This document shows positions 33,941 through 42,526 of a stretch of DNA of 52,551 nucleotides, piece by piece. Source of the DNA: Chlamydiota bacterium. GTDB taxonomy: Bacteria > Chlamydiota > Chlamydiia > Chlamydiales > Rhabdochlamydiaceae. The translations under genes and the position numbers were made by a program. Position 1 is the first letter of the stretch. Every line of letters begins with the position of its first letter. The notes under the pieces were generated by a model that had not been told where the DNA came from, did not search any database, and worked only from the letters and a program-made list of their open reading frames with translations. The stretch lies in NCBI GenBank assembly GCA_003228815.1, contig QIGB01000002.1, positions 1 to 52,551 of the forward strand, read 5' to 3'.

Positions 33941-35272
33941 TTATCCTTCCAAAATTTCCCAAAGTTTCAGACTATTTGCTCCCTTGATGAGAACGACATC
34001 ACCGGGTTTTGCTAGGGCAAAAAGTTTTTCTCTTACCGCATCTACATCACTAAAGTGTTCTGCCTCTTTTCCCGATTGAGAAAAACTTTCGGCAATTCCA
34101 TTTGCTTCTTTGCCAATGCACAATAGGCGATCCAAAACATTGGCAGCAAAAGTCCCAACCTCTTTATGATAATGGGAAGAGGCCTTACCTAAATCAGGCA
34201 TCGTCCCCAAAACACCAATCACCTTTCCTTCCTTTGCAGGCCTTGGCAAATTCAGAAGCGCCGCAGAAACCGATTCAGGGTTGGCATTATAACAATCTTG
34301 TATAAAAGTGATACCCTCACGCTCGATTTTCTCGAAGCGACGCTTATAGGGTCTGCATTTTTTTGCCTGGTCTTGGATTTCCTTCCATGAAAGATTCATT
34401 GCCCGAGCAAGTGCTACCGCTCCTAAAAAGTTTTCCTTGAGATGTTTCCCTTCAAAGCCAAGAGAAATAGGAGGACTGTCATTGATCACCACACCTTCGG
34501 CTTTTTCCTCCATCACAAAGTCGGCTTCTCTCCCATCAAAAAGATCCTCTTTCCATCCATAGATCCATTTGGGAATCCCACCCCCATAATAAACCGCTCC
34601 AAAACCAGCAGCTTGAGCGCTCATGATCCCAAGTTTTGTTTTGTAATGGGAAAAGATTTCCGCTTTTGCCCTTGCAATTGCCTCCAGCCCCCCACGAAAA
34701 TCTTCCATTCCTGCAGGTGCAATTCTCGTAACCAATGCAATATCCGGAGGGGCGATCTGCACCAGCTGGGCAATTTGCCCCGTATCCCCCATGCCCATTT
34801 CGAGAACGAGCACGTCATACTCCCCTTCCAAATTGAGCAGCGTCAGCGGCAATGTCAGCTGAGTATTGTAATTTCCTGGAGTCTTCGCAACACGATATTT
34901 TCCCTCCAAAAGGGTTGCGACAAATTCCTTGGTCGTCGTTTTTCCCATCGAACCGGTAATGGCGATCACCTTCTCTCTCCGACGAGAAAATGCCTTTTTT
35001 GCCAAAGTCTGCAAACTCTTTTTCACATCTTGCACACGCAAAAGAGCAAGCTCAAAATCGGGCCCCACATAATCTGCTCGTACGATAGCAACCACTCCGC
35101 CTTTTGCTGCTACCTCTTGCAAGAACTGATGCCCATCCACTTTTTCGCCTGGGAGTGCAAAGAAAAGGCCGCCTTTCTCGACAAGGCGGCTATCAATGGC
35201 AAACTGGGTGATTTGATTGTCTTGATCAGCCTGGCAGCCCAGAACTAAGGCAATTTCTCTTACATTCCACAT
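33941..35272 (-). CDS. murF: UDP-MurNAc-tripeptide D-alanyl-D-alanine ligase
   Basis: Attaches the D-Ala-D-Ala dipeptide. GSMGKTTTKEFVATLL is the ATP loop, TPGNYNTQLTLPLTLL, EMGMGDTGQIAQL and IQDCYNANPESVSAAL are MurF motifs, and VLIKGANSLKLWEILE closes the protein. The start is set at ATG 35272 (MWNVREIALVLG); the frame remains open to 35341, but that part crosses the start region of the divergent 839-aa gene. It heads the minus-strand cluster through cutA. Confidence 0.95.
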   Translation of the reverse strand: MWNVREIALVLGCQADQDNQITQFAIDSRLVEKGGLFFALPGEKVDGHQFLQEVAAKGGVVAIVRADYVGPDFELALLRVQDVKKSLQTLAKKAFSRRREKVIAITGSMGKTTTKEFVATLLEGKYRVAKTPGNYNTQLTLPLTLLNLEGEYDVLVLEMGMGDTGQIAQLVQIAPPDIALVTRIAPAGMEDFRGGLEAIARAKAEIFSHYKTKLGIMSAQAAGFGAVYYGGGIPKWIYGWKEDLFDGREADFVMEEKAEGVVINDSPPISLGFEGKHLKENFLGAVALARAMNLSWKEIQDQAKKCRPYKRRFEKIEREGITFIQDCYNANPESVSAALLNLPRPAKEGKVIGVLGTMPDLGKASSHYHKEVGTFAANVLDRLLCIGKEANGIAESFSQSGKEAEHFSDVDAVREKLFALAKPGDVVLIKGANSLKLWEILEG

Positions 35273-35381
35273 AAGTTTGTGATCATGACATATTCTTTCA
35301 AACATTCCAAATATTGTCTTTACCTCAATGCAAAATCCCACCTATTATTATTCTCTTTTTCAAAAAACAGGGAGTCACATA

Positions 35382-37901
35382 ATGACAGGACAAGTACTGA
35401 ATGACCTACGAGCACAAGTTTTCTTTGTAGGAACTCCTCAAGAACCAGAAGAAGAAGAACAAGATCCTCCTTCAAGTTCTGGAAAGGGTGAAGAATCAGT
35501 TCCAGAACAAGAACCTTCAAGTGAGGTGATCGGATTTCATGTGACTCCAGAAATGAAAATTTCTTTTCATTCATCACCTGATTTTGAAACTCTTTCAAGT
35601 GCACAAGGGCTTATTCCTGTTAGACTTCCAGAAAGGGGAAGATATCCACAATTGCGTTCTACTATTGGAAACATAGCGAACTTATTACGTAATTTCCATT
35701 TTCACCCTGTCTATTCAGAGGAAAAAAAAGAAGTCTGTTTTACGTCTATTCCGCCAGAAAATAAAACTTGGGAAACATACCGTGAAATTCAAATCCCTTC
35801 CGAAGCCAGTTTGCATTGTCACTCCTATGGGGTAATTCGTTTTGCAGTCTCTAACAAAGTAACGACATGGGATTACAATACTGATCAGTCTCATACCGTT
35901 ACTTTGGGTTCGCACAAAATCACAACTATGGCTGAAGCTCCCAACGGGGAGTTGATCATTGGCAAAGAAAACGGTGATTTGTGGATTGGATCAAAGAAGC
36001 TGGATCAAAATTTCACAGAATCCATATTTGCAATATTACCCATTACAGAAACACTATATTTTATTAGATGTAAAAACAAAAGTTATATTTTTAATATTGA
36101 GGAGAATAAAATTACAGCTGAAATAGAGGAGTCTTTTGGTCAAGTTTCCGTTCTTGGAAATGATACTCTCGTTACTTTACGAGATAAAAAGCTTCGCATC
36201 TGGAAAGTTGATCATGAAGGGAAGCTCGAAGAAAAAGATCATCCATTAAAAGATGCTGAATTTTCAAGAATAAGGATAATTTCAGACACAACATTGATGC
36301 TCATTTCTAGTAAATGTATAAAATACACAAGCGATTACAAGGGTTTTACTCTTTTTGATGTAAAAGCAAACTTACTTCATTCACATGATATCGCCTTAGA
36401 AATAAACAGCTTGCCGTTTCCAGAAGATGAAAATACTTTTGTTGTTGGATATGCAAATACACAAAATTGTGTGAGTCTTCGATTTTATTCCACCAGACAA
36501 GAGGAACATTCTCTTGCTGATTCTGCAGGAAATTGGTGTACAACAGCTATGACAGCACTATCTGATGGGTCCATTATGTATGCGACTAATTCCAAGCCTT
36601 CCGGCATCCATATTATTACTCGAGATGGTAAGGTTGTTTTTACAAATCAACCACTACTAAAAAATCGTGAAGTTCGCTCTTTAAAAGAACTTGTTGATGG
36701 TTCTATACTCATTCAATTTAATAAATTCATTATGATTATCAAACCACGAATTGAACATGCTTCTGATAGACAATATCAAATCGAGAAGCTCAATTTAGAA
36801 TTGCGATACAATCCAACTAATCTCGATTTATATCATGACCTTGCAAAACTTCATGAACAAGAAAGTGATGAGCAGTATCAAACATTTTTAGCTGGATTAG
36901 AAGCAGCCATTAAAGGAAACAATCTATATCAAGCAAGGCGCTTCTATGAAAAAGCCAGAAAAATACATCAAGAGGAGCCTTGCCGAGTTTTCCTCAGTTA
37001 TCTCGAAAAGACCCCTTATCGCAAGCAAATGAAACAAGTTCTTCTTGACCTGTATCATATACAACGAAAAAAAAAGAAAGGGATAAAACCTCCCTTTGAT
37101 CCCTCTATACCATGCAAAAGAAGGCTGTTTATTGGAGAGGGTACTTTTAGCTTTACAGAAGCTCTAATCAAGAAACATATTCAAACGCATCCATCTCTTA
37201 GTTGTTCAATAGTCGCTACAGAACTGCACAAGCGTGAAGAAATTTACGTTTATGAAGGTAAAGATGAATTCAATCAATTCGATACAAAATTCCTTGAAAG
37301 GATGACCTTTTTGCACGACAAACAAGTGGATGTTCGTTTTGGTTTTGATGGACAAAGGATTCATAAAATTTCCAAAGATGTGAGATTTGAACGAATTCAC
37401 TGGAATTGTCCTTTTGGATTTTCAAGTCCACCAGACAGGAATGTTTTTAAAACGGTCATTCCCAACTTTTTTCGTTCTTGTTCAGAGGTGCAGGAACCAG
37501 GGGATCGGATCCATGTCACTTTATCCCAACCTGACGATGAGTACTTTATTACAAGACAAAAAGAAAATCCCATCGTTCTAGGTGCGACATCTGCAAATTA
37601 CCGCCTCATTCGAAAAAGAGATTTTGGTTCTCATCGATATCCTGGGTATATCCATACGAAGACGGGAACTACAGAAAAATATCTAGGGGGTGGAAAGGAA
37701 CGAGAGTTTGTATTTGAGAAAGCTGAACCCCTGACTGCAGAGACTCCCATCGATCTCGCTCGAGCAGAAGCTCTAAGAGATCCAACCAAAAAACAATACG
37801 AGATTAAAACAGATAAGGACCCCAAATCTGCAGGTCTTGAGGATTATTATTTTGCATGTAGCACCGATGAAGATTCATCTGACTATTATCAATCTGATTA
37901 A
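35382..37901 (+). CDS. Propeller-like repeat protein with C-terminal BMT5/DUF2431-like methyltransferase domain
   Basis: An 839-aa protein. Start ATG 35382 has GGGAG seven bases upstream; an open extension to 35328 is less likely. Residues about 90-450 consist of repeated short beta-type blades, for example VLGNDTLVTLRDKKLRIWKVD, suggesting a WD40-like propeller. About 460-560 is helical, TPR-like (NPTNLDLYHDLAKLHEQ, ARRFYEKARKI). From about 575 to 760 the sequence resembles the Rossmann domain of yeast Bmt5 (25S rRNA uridine-N3 methyltransferase; DUF2431, PF10354): RRLFIGEGTFSFTEAL, FERIHWNCPFGF in place of the N-F-P-H motif, DRIHVTLSQPD, and RYPGYIH. An acidic/serine tail (CSTDEDSSDYYQSD) ends it. 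Histidine of NFPH is missing, so activity is uncertain. Eukaryote-type architecture in an intracellular bacterium suggests a host-directed effector; this is inference. Confidence 0.8.
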   Translation: MTGQVLNDLRAQVFFVGTPQEPEEEEQDPPSSSGKGEESVPEQEPSSEVIGFHVTPEMKISFHSSPDFETLSSAQGLIPVRLPERGRYPQLRSTIGNIANLLRNFHFHPVYSEEKKEVCFTSIPPENKTWETYREIQIPSEASLHCHSYGVIRFAVSNKVTTWDYNTDQSHTVTLGSHKITTMAEAPNGELIIGKENGDLWIGSKKLDQNFTESIFAILPITETLYFIRCKNKSYIFNIEENKITAEIEESFGQVSVLGNDTLVTLRDKKLRIWKVDHEGKLEEKDHPLKDAEFSRIRIISDTTLMLISSKCIKYTSDYKGFTLFDVKANLLHSHDIALEINSLPFPEDENTFVVGYANTQNCVSLRFYSTRQEEHSLADSAGNWCTTAMTALSDGSIMYATNSKPSGIHIITRDGKVVFTNQPLLKNREVRSLKELVDGSILIQFNKFIMIIKPRIEHASDRQYQIEKLNLELRYNPTNLDLYHDLAKLHEQESDEQYQTFLAGLEAAIKGNNLYQARRFYEKARKIHQEEPCRVFLSYLEKTPYRKQMKQVLLDLYHIQRKKKKGIKPPFDPSIPCKRRLFIGEGTFSFTEALIKKHIQTHPSLSCSIVATELHKREEIYVYEGKDEFNQFDTKFLERMTFLHDKQVDVRFGFDGQRIHKISKDVRFERIHWNCPFGFSSPPDRNVFKTVIPNFFRSCSEVQEPGDRIHVTLSQPDDEYFITRQKENPIVLGATSANYRLIRKRDFGSHRYPGYIHTKTGTTEKYLGGGKEREFVFEKAEPLTAETPIDLARAEALRDPTKKQYEIKTDKDPKSAGLEDYYFACSTDEDSSDYYQSD

Positions 37902-37933
37902 TACCCGTGAGTGCCACCTTATCCCCGAATAAG

Positions 37934-38033
37934 AAGTTCTTTTAAGAATGCAGATTTGGAGATGAGTGGCGAATGCAACTCCAAAGAGTCGGATGAGTCG
38001 AGAAGCTCCAAAAATGCGCTCTTAAAAGAGCTT
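37934..38033. repeat. 100-bp palindromic element, copy A
   Basis: The 100 bases read as a near-perfect palindrome about a centre between 37983 and 37984: outer arm AAGTTCTTTTAAGAATGCA with TGCGCTCTTAAAAGAGCTT, then ATTTGGAG with CTCCAAA, then a tight ACTC-CAAA-GAGT hairpin. It aligns without gaps to copy B at 42527-42626 at about 71% identity, and bases differing between copies keep pairing at several positions. It lies 32 bases after the stop of the preceding gene. Confidence 0.75.
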
Positions 38034-38147
38034 ATTAGAGGGCTTAATTGTTGCTAATGAGATCGTGCTGTTATTGCGAGAAATCAAAGATGAGTTGGCA
38101 GCTACGGTAAAGATAGCTGCTCTAGTATGAAGTCACGACCTAAGGGA
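38034..38147. other. Intergenic spacer with a small hairpin
   Basis: No gene is seen. GCAGCTA and TAGCTGC pair around a 9-base loop near 38099-38121, between the palindromic element and the miniature transposon. Confidence 0.35.
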
Positions 38148-38410
38148 CTGTGCAAAAACAACTTACCGAACTTGAGGTGTGACAGTATAATTCCACTCTG
38201 GGTGAAAAGAATCTCCAACTATGTTTAACTCTTTAATCTCTTCGTCGGAAACTTGTATACCGGGCTCATAATCATTCCTCTTTCAGTAAGGCAATCTTGC
38301 ATTGCAAGAAACTTTCTGCGAACCTGCTCAATCTCATGTTTTCGCTCCTGTGGTCTCATGCTTCATGTATAGCATTTTTCTCAAAAGTTCGGTAGGTTAT
38401 TTTTGCACAG
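38148..38410 (-). mobile_element. Miniature derivative of an ISAzo13-type insertion sequence
   Basis: Terminal inverted repeats of 26 bp (38148-38173 and 38385-38410) match at 24 positions; they start CTGTGCAAAAA and end in the sequence ACCGAACTT. Inside, the minus strand carries a transposase fragment that needs a frameshift: an N-terminal piece (HEIEQVRRKFLAMQDCLTER), then NDYEPGIQVSDEEIKELNI and HPEWNYTVTPQ. The latter is the conserved C-terminal block of ISAzo13-family transposases as I know it. Most of the transposase is gone, so it is an internally deleted, non-autonomous copy. It ends three bases from the stop of the next gene. Confidence 0.75.
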
Positions 38411-38413
38411 ATC

Positions 38414-39040
38414 CTAATTCCGTTTGAGGCAAAAGATGCAGGAAAAGAGCGAGGCAAAAAAGCGGTAAAGAGCCGAAAAGCAGAGCCTGAAAAACCCTGG
38501 AGAATTCTCTTTCTGCTGAATGGATTTTGCTGTCTTTCGCAGGTCATCCTCAATCTTTTCGATCTTTCCTGCCAGATCTGCCATAATGGCTTCACGAGTT
38601 TTGATTTCTGTGAGAAAGACTTGTGTGAATCTCTGCAGGATCTGATTCGCTTGAAACAGCATTTGACGGGCGTTCTTGGTTCTTCCGAATTTACGTGTGT
38701 CTGAGAGAATTTTCGTTCCGAATTCATTGAGCTTGATTGAAGGATCTAAGCTCACAATGACTCCATCTTTGCACGTATAGATATAATTCCACCCCCAAGG
38801 CAATTCCTTGGGAGTAAACTCACAGGAAAATAAATCCAAATTGTTTTGTGCCTTTGAAACAGCACGATGTTGGGCTTGAAACTCGTCTTGAAGTCTTTTA
38901 AGCTCAGACTGGACTGTGTTCTCTGAACTCTTCAAAGAAGATTGCGCAAACGGTTCTGTAGAAGGGCCTTGTGGAGCCTCCTTTTTTTCTGCATGAAGAG
39001 GTGGAAGTCTTCTTTCTCTTAGCTGATCGATCATACTCAT
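38414..39040 (-). CDS. Unknown protein with central coiled coil and C-terminal hydrophobic segment
   Basis: A 208-aa protein I do not recognise. The N-terminus is proline- and lysine-rich and probably disordered (RERRLPPLHAEKKEAPQG). About 45-70 and 125-175 are charged helices, and the C-terminus has a hydrophobic, cysteine-rich segment FFRLCFSALYRFFASLFSCIFC followed by LKRN. That layout resembles tail-anchored or inclusion-membrane-type proteins of chlamydiae, but this is only a topological resemblance. The miniature insertion sequence lies directly after its stop and may have altered the original 3' end. Confidence 0.65.
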   Translation of the reverse strand: MSMIDQLRERRLPPLHAEKKEAPQGPSTEPFAQSSLKSSENTVQSELKRLQDEFQAQHRAVSKAQNNLDLFSCEFTPKELPWGWNYIYTCKDGVIVSLDPSIKLNEFGTKILSDTRKFGRTKNARQMLFQANQILQRFTQVFLTEIKTREAIMADLAGKIEKIEDDLRKTAKSIQQKENSPGFFRLCFSALYRFFASLFSCIFCLKRN

Positions 39041-39203
39041 GGAAAATATGGTAACATGACTAAAAAATATAAATCAACTCAAACATAAGACTTTTAAGGA
39101 CAGACACTTAGAAGCCGTTCTCAAAGTGCTTTGCGATGAGAAATCAAAAATTAAAGTGGCATTCACGGGTTTGAGTATACACTTGCCAAATCATAGGTGA
39201 TGC
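39041..39203. other. Intergenic region before tRNA-Cys
   Basis: AT-rich, without a credible frame or repeat. It separates the divergent 208-aa gene from the tRNA-Cys promoter. Confidence 0.4.
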
Positions 39204-39232
39204 TTGACGTGCAGAAAAAAATCCCGCATAAT
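39204..39232 (+). promoter_or_regulatory. Promoter of tRNA-Cys
   Basis: TTGACG (39204-39209), a 17-base spacer and CATAAT (39227-39232). The tRNA begins 12 bases after the -10 box. Confidence 0.7.
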
Positions 39233-39244
39233 TGATCATTTCAT

Positions 39245-39316
39245 GGTGGCATGGCCAAGTGGTAAGGCAGGAGCCTGCAAAGCTCCCATTCCCCAGTTCG
39301 AATCTGGGTGCCACCT
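39245..39316 (+). tRNA. tRNA-Cys (anticodon GCA)
   Basis: A full cloverleaf: acceptor GGTGGCA with TGCCACC and discriminator T, as expected for tRNA-Cys. D-arm is GCC-AAGTGGTAA-GGC, anticodon arm GGAGC-CTGCAAA-GCTCC giving GCA, T-arm CCCAG-TTCGAAT-CTGGG. CCA is not encoded. The next base, 39317, is the A of the rsmI ATG. Confidence 0.96.
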
Positions 39317-40123
39317 ATGCTTTTTCTCGTTTCAACGCCCATAGGAAATCTAGCAGACATCACCTTAAGAGCCCTGGAGACACTCAAAAGCGTTGATTAC
39401 ATTTTGTGTGAAGACACCCGCAAAAGTCAGATTTTGTGCAAAAAATATGGCATCGAGACTCCCCTAAAAAGTTTTCATAAATTTAGTGAAAAAAAACTTG
39501 AAGATACCGTCATACGGGATTTGCGGGCCGGAAAACACGTGGCCTTGATCTCGGATGCGGGGACTCCTGGAATCAACGATCCAGGACAAAAGCTCGTGTG
39601 CCGATGTCGCAAGGATGGACTGGAGGTGACAAGTCTTCCAGGAGCATCAGCGCCCATTGTAGCACTAACATTAGCGGGTTTTCCTTTTGAGCGATTTCAG
39701 TTTGTCGGATTTCTCCCCAAGAAAGCAAACCCTCGCAAAGAAGTTTTGATCGATGCGTTTTTCTATCCAGGTGTAACGGTCTGTTTTGAAAGCCCAAAGC
39801 GGATCCACAAAACTCTCGAAGAAATCGCAAAGTGGAGCCCAGGGCAAGAAGTGGCTGTCGTGCGCGAGATGACAAAGCTATATGAGGAGTGCTTGCGAGG
39901 GAAGGCAAAAGAACTTATCTCTTCGGAAATTCGGGGAGAAGTGGTTCTTGTCATCGAAGGACATAAAAAATGGGAAGTAAAGCTAAGTCCAAAAGAGCAT
40001 GTCGCAAAGCTGCAGAAAGAATATGATTTGAGTAAGCAAGAGGCAATCAAGCTTGCTGCGCAACTTCGTGGCGAGTCAAAAAAACAGGTATATCATTGCT
40101 TGATTTCCGATGAAGATCTATAA
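39317..40123 (+). CDS. rsmI: 16S rRNA 2'-O-ribose C1402 methyltransferase
   Basis: Tetrapyrrole-methylase-fold SAM enzyme that methylates C1402 in the decoding centre. MLFLVSTPIGNLADITLRALE at the start, CEDTRKSQILCKKYGI, LISDAGTPGINDPG, LPGASAPIVALTLAGFP and FVGFLPKK are the family motifs. The start is ATG 39317, the base after tRNA-Cys; a GTG at 39308 would lie inside the tRNA. No ribosome-binding site is possible outside the tRNA, so 3'-processing of the tRNA would leave a leaderless message. The length of 268 residues is normal. Confidence 0.95.
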   Translation: MLFLVSTPIGNLADITLRALETLKSVDYILCEDTRKSQILCKKYGIETPLKSFHKFSEKKLEDTVIRDLRAGKHVALISDAGTPGINDPGQKLVCRCRKDGLEVTSLPGASAPIVALTLAGFPFERFQFVGFLPKKANPRKEVLIDAFFYPGVTVCFESPKRIHKTLEEIAKWSPGQEVAVVREMTKLYEECLRGKAKELISSEIRGEVVLVIEGHKKWEVKLSPKEHVAKLQKEYDLSKQEAIKLAAQLRGESKKQVYHCLISDEDL

Positions 40124-40152
40124 TTGCCTGACGATTATCATGGATAAAAAAA

Positions 40153-40908
40153 ATGGATCTTGTACTCGATATTGGCAATTACCGCTTGAAGGGAGCTTTT
40201 TTTGATGGGGACCAAGTAGTTGAAAGTTTTGTCACTACCCCAGAAAAAGTGCAGCTAGAAAAAGCCTTGGAGGGCAAACGCGCCGATCAAGTTCTCATCT
40301 CATCTGTCAATAGTGAAGCAGAACCTATGGTTCATGAAGTTCTGGCAGCACAAGGGTTTTCCTTCCAGATGCTTGATTTTTCTACGTTGAAAGTGAGACT
40401 AGACGTCGAACAGCCAGAAGCTGTGGGACATGACCGCATTGCAAATGTCTACGGGGCTCTGTTTCATTTCCCTCAAAATGACTGCATTGTGGTCGATCTT
40501 GGGACTGCAGTCACTTTTGATTATGCAAGCTGCGATGGGAAATATTTGGGAGGAGCGATTTATCCTGGAATCGATATTGGGGCAAAGGCACTAGCAGAAA
40601 ATACCGAAAAGCTTCCTCTGGTGAATATCGCCAAACCTCCCTTGGCTGTTGCAAAGACAACGATCACACACATCCAATGTGGCCTCTACTGGGGGCTATT
40701 AGGAGCAATTGAGCGGATCACTTTTGAAATGCGAAATATATCCAGTTCCCCAAGCGACGTGAAGGTGATTGCAACGGGAGGACTGCTCAGTCGAATGGAT
40801 CCAGAAGAGTTTGCAAAGGATTTGAGCGATTTTGTCGATTTAATCGACACGCGGCTCACCCTGATAGGAATACACGAAATTATGAAGGAGAAAAATAAAG
40901 ATGCCTGA
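40153..40908 (+). CDS. coaX: Type III pantothenate kinase
   Basis: First step of coenzyme A synthesis. DIGNYRLKGAFF is the phosphate-binding loop of the ASKHA fold, PEAVGHDRIANVYGA contains the pantothenate-site residues, VVDLGTAVTFD is the second phosphate loop, and GGAIYPGIDIGAKAL and VIATGGLL follow. The length of 251 residues is normal. The end overlaps the groEL-paralogue start by eight bases, so the two are co-transcribed. CoA is also needed for the phosphopantetheine arm of the ACP domain encoded near 10.5 kb. Confidence 0.94.
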   Translation: MDLVLDIGNYRLKGAFFDGDQVVESFVTTPEKVQLEKALEGKRADQVLISSVNSEAEPMVHEVLAAQGFSFQMLDFSTLKVRLDVEQPEAVGHDRIANVYGALFHFPQNDCIVVDLGTAVTFDYASCDGKYLGGAIYPGIDIGAKALAENTEKLPLVNIAKPPLAVAKTTITHIQCGLYWGLLGAIERITFEMRNISSSPSDVKVIATGGLLSRMDPEEFAKDLSDFVDLIDTRLTLIGIHEIMKEKNKDA

Positions 40909-42502
40909 CAATGCTAAAGAACTCATTTTCGAAGAAGAGGCGCGCGAGCTTTTGCGCAAAGGGATTAAGGAATTAACGGATGTCGTAGGGGTCACTTTAG
41001 GTCCTAAGGGGCGTCATGTGGGTCTCGATGCAAGTTGGGGTGCTCCGAAAATTACCAACGATGGAAGTAGCATAGCCAATGATGTAGAACTCAAAGACCA
41101 ATATGCAAATATGGGAGCATCGATTGGAAAAGAAATGGCTGCCAAAATGAAAGAAAAATGCGGCGACGGGACCACAACGAGCATTCTTCTTCTCGGCTCT
41201 TTGGTCGAATTAGGCGTTAAAAACATCGCTGCAGGGACCAGCCCCATTCTCGTCAAACGGGGAATCGAAAAAACAGTCGCTGCCATTGTCAAACAACTCG
41301 AAAAAAGTGCGAGTGTTGTGAAAAAAGATACAGAAATTGAAGAAATTGCTAGCGCTTCTGCCTCAGGACATGAAGAAGTGGGAAAGATGATTGCCGATGC
41401 GTTTCAAAAAGTGGGAAAATCGGGTGTAATTTCGATTGAAGAGGCAAAAGGAACCGAAACCACCATTGAAATGGTGGAAGGTCTTGAAGTTGACCGGGGC
41501 TACGCCAGTGCCTACTTTTGCACAAATACCGAAAAAATGACTTGTGAAATGACCAAACCTCGCATCCTCGTCACCGATAAAAAAATCACATCGGTCCAAG
41601 AAATCCTTCCCCTGTTGCAAACTGTTGCTACAAGTGCAGAGGAACTTTTGATCATTGCAGATGAGATCGAAGGGGATGCCCTTTCCACACTTGTCGTCAA
41701 TCGTCTGCGTGGCTCTTTGAAAGTCTGCGCAGTGAAAGCTCCTGGCTTTGGGGACCGTCGAAAAGCACTCTTGGAAGATATCGCCATCTTAACTGGTGCT
41801 ACCCTTGTCTCAGAAGAGACAGGTTCTGCGTTAAAAGATGCTGATTCTTCTGTTTTAGGAGGCGCTGAGAAACTCATCATCACAAAAGATTCCACAACAA
41901 TCGTCGGAGGCGTTGGGAATCCATCGGGAATCCAAGATCGAGTGAAACAAATTGAAGCCGAAATCGGTCGAACCTCAAGCTCCTATGACAAAGAAAAGCT
42001 CGAGCAGCGGAAAGCCAAACTCTCAGGTGGCGTAGCAGTCATTCGTGTAGGCGCTTCAACCGAACCAGCCCTCAAAGCAAAAAAACAGCTATTTGAAGAC
42101 AGTTTGAATTCTACTCGCTCTGCAATCGAAGAAGGTATTGTCGTAGGTGGTGGAATCGCCCTCCTTCGCGCTGCAGAAAGTGTGAAAACAACACTTAAGC
42201 TTGATCTGGAAGAAAAAGTAGGGATGCAGATTGTTCTCGATGCTTGCTCGGCCCCCTTTAAACAACTTGTCCAAGCAAGTGGGTATGATGATAGCTCAGT
42301 CTTCCTCGAAGAGGTGATGACGCAAAAAGAACAAATGGGTTTTAATGTCCAGACTGGTCAAATCGAAGACCTCATCAAAGCAGGGATTCGCGATCCACTC
42401 AAAATTGTAAAAAGTGGACTTTTGCTTGCCTCTTCTGCTGCTTGCGTTGTCCTCCTCTCAGAATGTTTAATTGGTGAGGCTAAAGAAGAAACAGGGGATT
42501 GA
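40901..42502 (+). CDS. groL: GroEL paralogue (chaperonin-60)
   Basis: A 533-aa chaperonin. The ATPase site appears intact: VTLGPKGRHVGLD, TNDGSSIANDVEL, CGDGTTTSILL, and VGGGIALLRAAES near the end, with an aspartate in FEDSLNSTRSAIEEG. KAPGFGDRRKALLEDIAILTG in the apical domain is conserved. There is no groES beside it and the C-terminus ends EAKEETGD rather than a GGM tail. Both point to one of the extra chlamydial GroELs; position near murF recalls GroEL3 (CT755). GGAG lies upstream of the ATG, inside coaX. The stop codon lies in the left arm of an inverted repeat. Confidence 0.92.
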   Translation: MPDNAKELIFEEEARELLRKGIKELTDVVGVTLGPKGRHVGLDASWGAPKITNDGSSIANDVELKDQYANMGASIGKEMAAKMKEKCGDGTTTSILLLGSLVELGVKNIAAGTSPILVKRGIEKTVAAIVKQLEKSASVVKKDTEIEEIASASASGHEEVGKMIADAFQKVGKSGVISIEEAKGTETTIEMVEGLEVDRGYASAYFCTNTEKMTCEMTKPRILVTDKKITSVQEILPLLQTVATSAEELLIIADEIEGDALSTLVVNRLRGSLKVCAVKAPGFGDRRKALLEDIAILTGATLVSEETGSALKDADSSVLGGAEKLIITKDSTTIVGGVGNPSGIQDRVKQIEAEIGRTSSSYDKEKLEQRKAKLSGGVAVIRVGASTEPALKAKKQLFEDSLNSTRSAIEEGIVVGGGIALLRAAESVKTTLKLDLEEKVGMQIVLDACSAPFKQLVQASGYDDSSVFLEEVMTQKEQMGFNVQTGQIEDLIKAGIRDPLKIVKSGLLLASSAACVVLLSECLIGEAKEETGD

Positions 42503-42526
42503 ACCCCTGATTGTCATCTAATCTCC

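Noticed and set aside
34442-35248. 268-aa plus-strand frame opposite murF
   Set aside because: It is the shadow of a clear murF gene: histidine/cysteine-rich composition without domain logic or ribosome-binding site.
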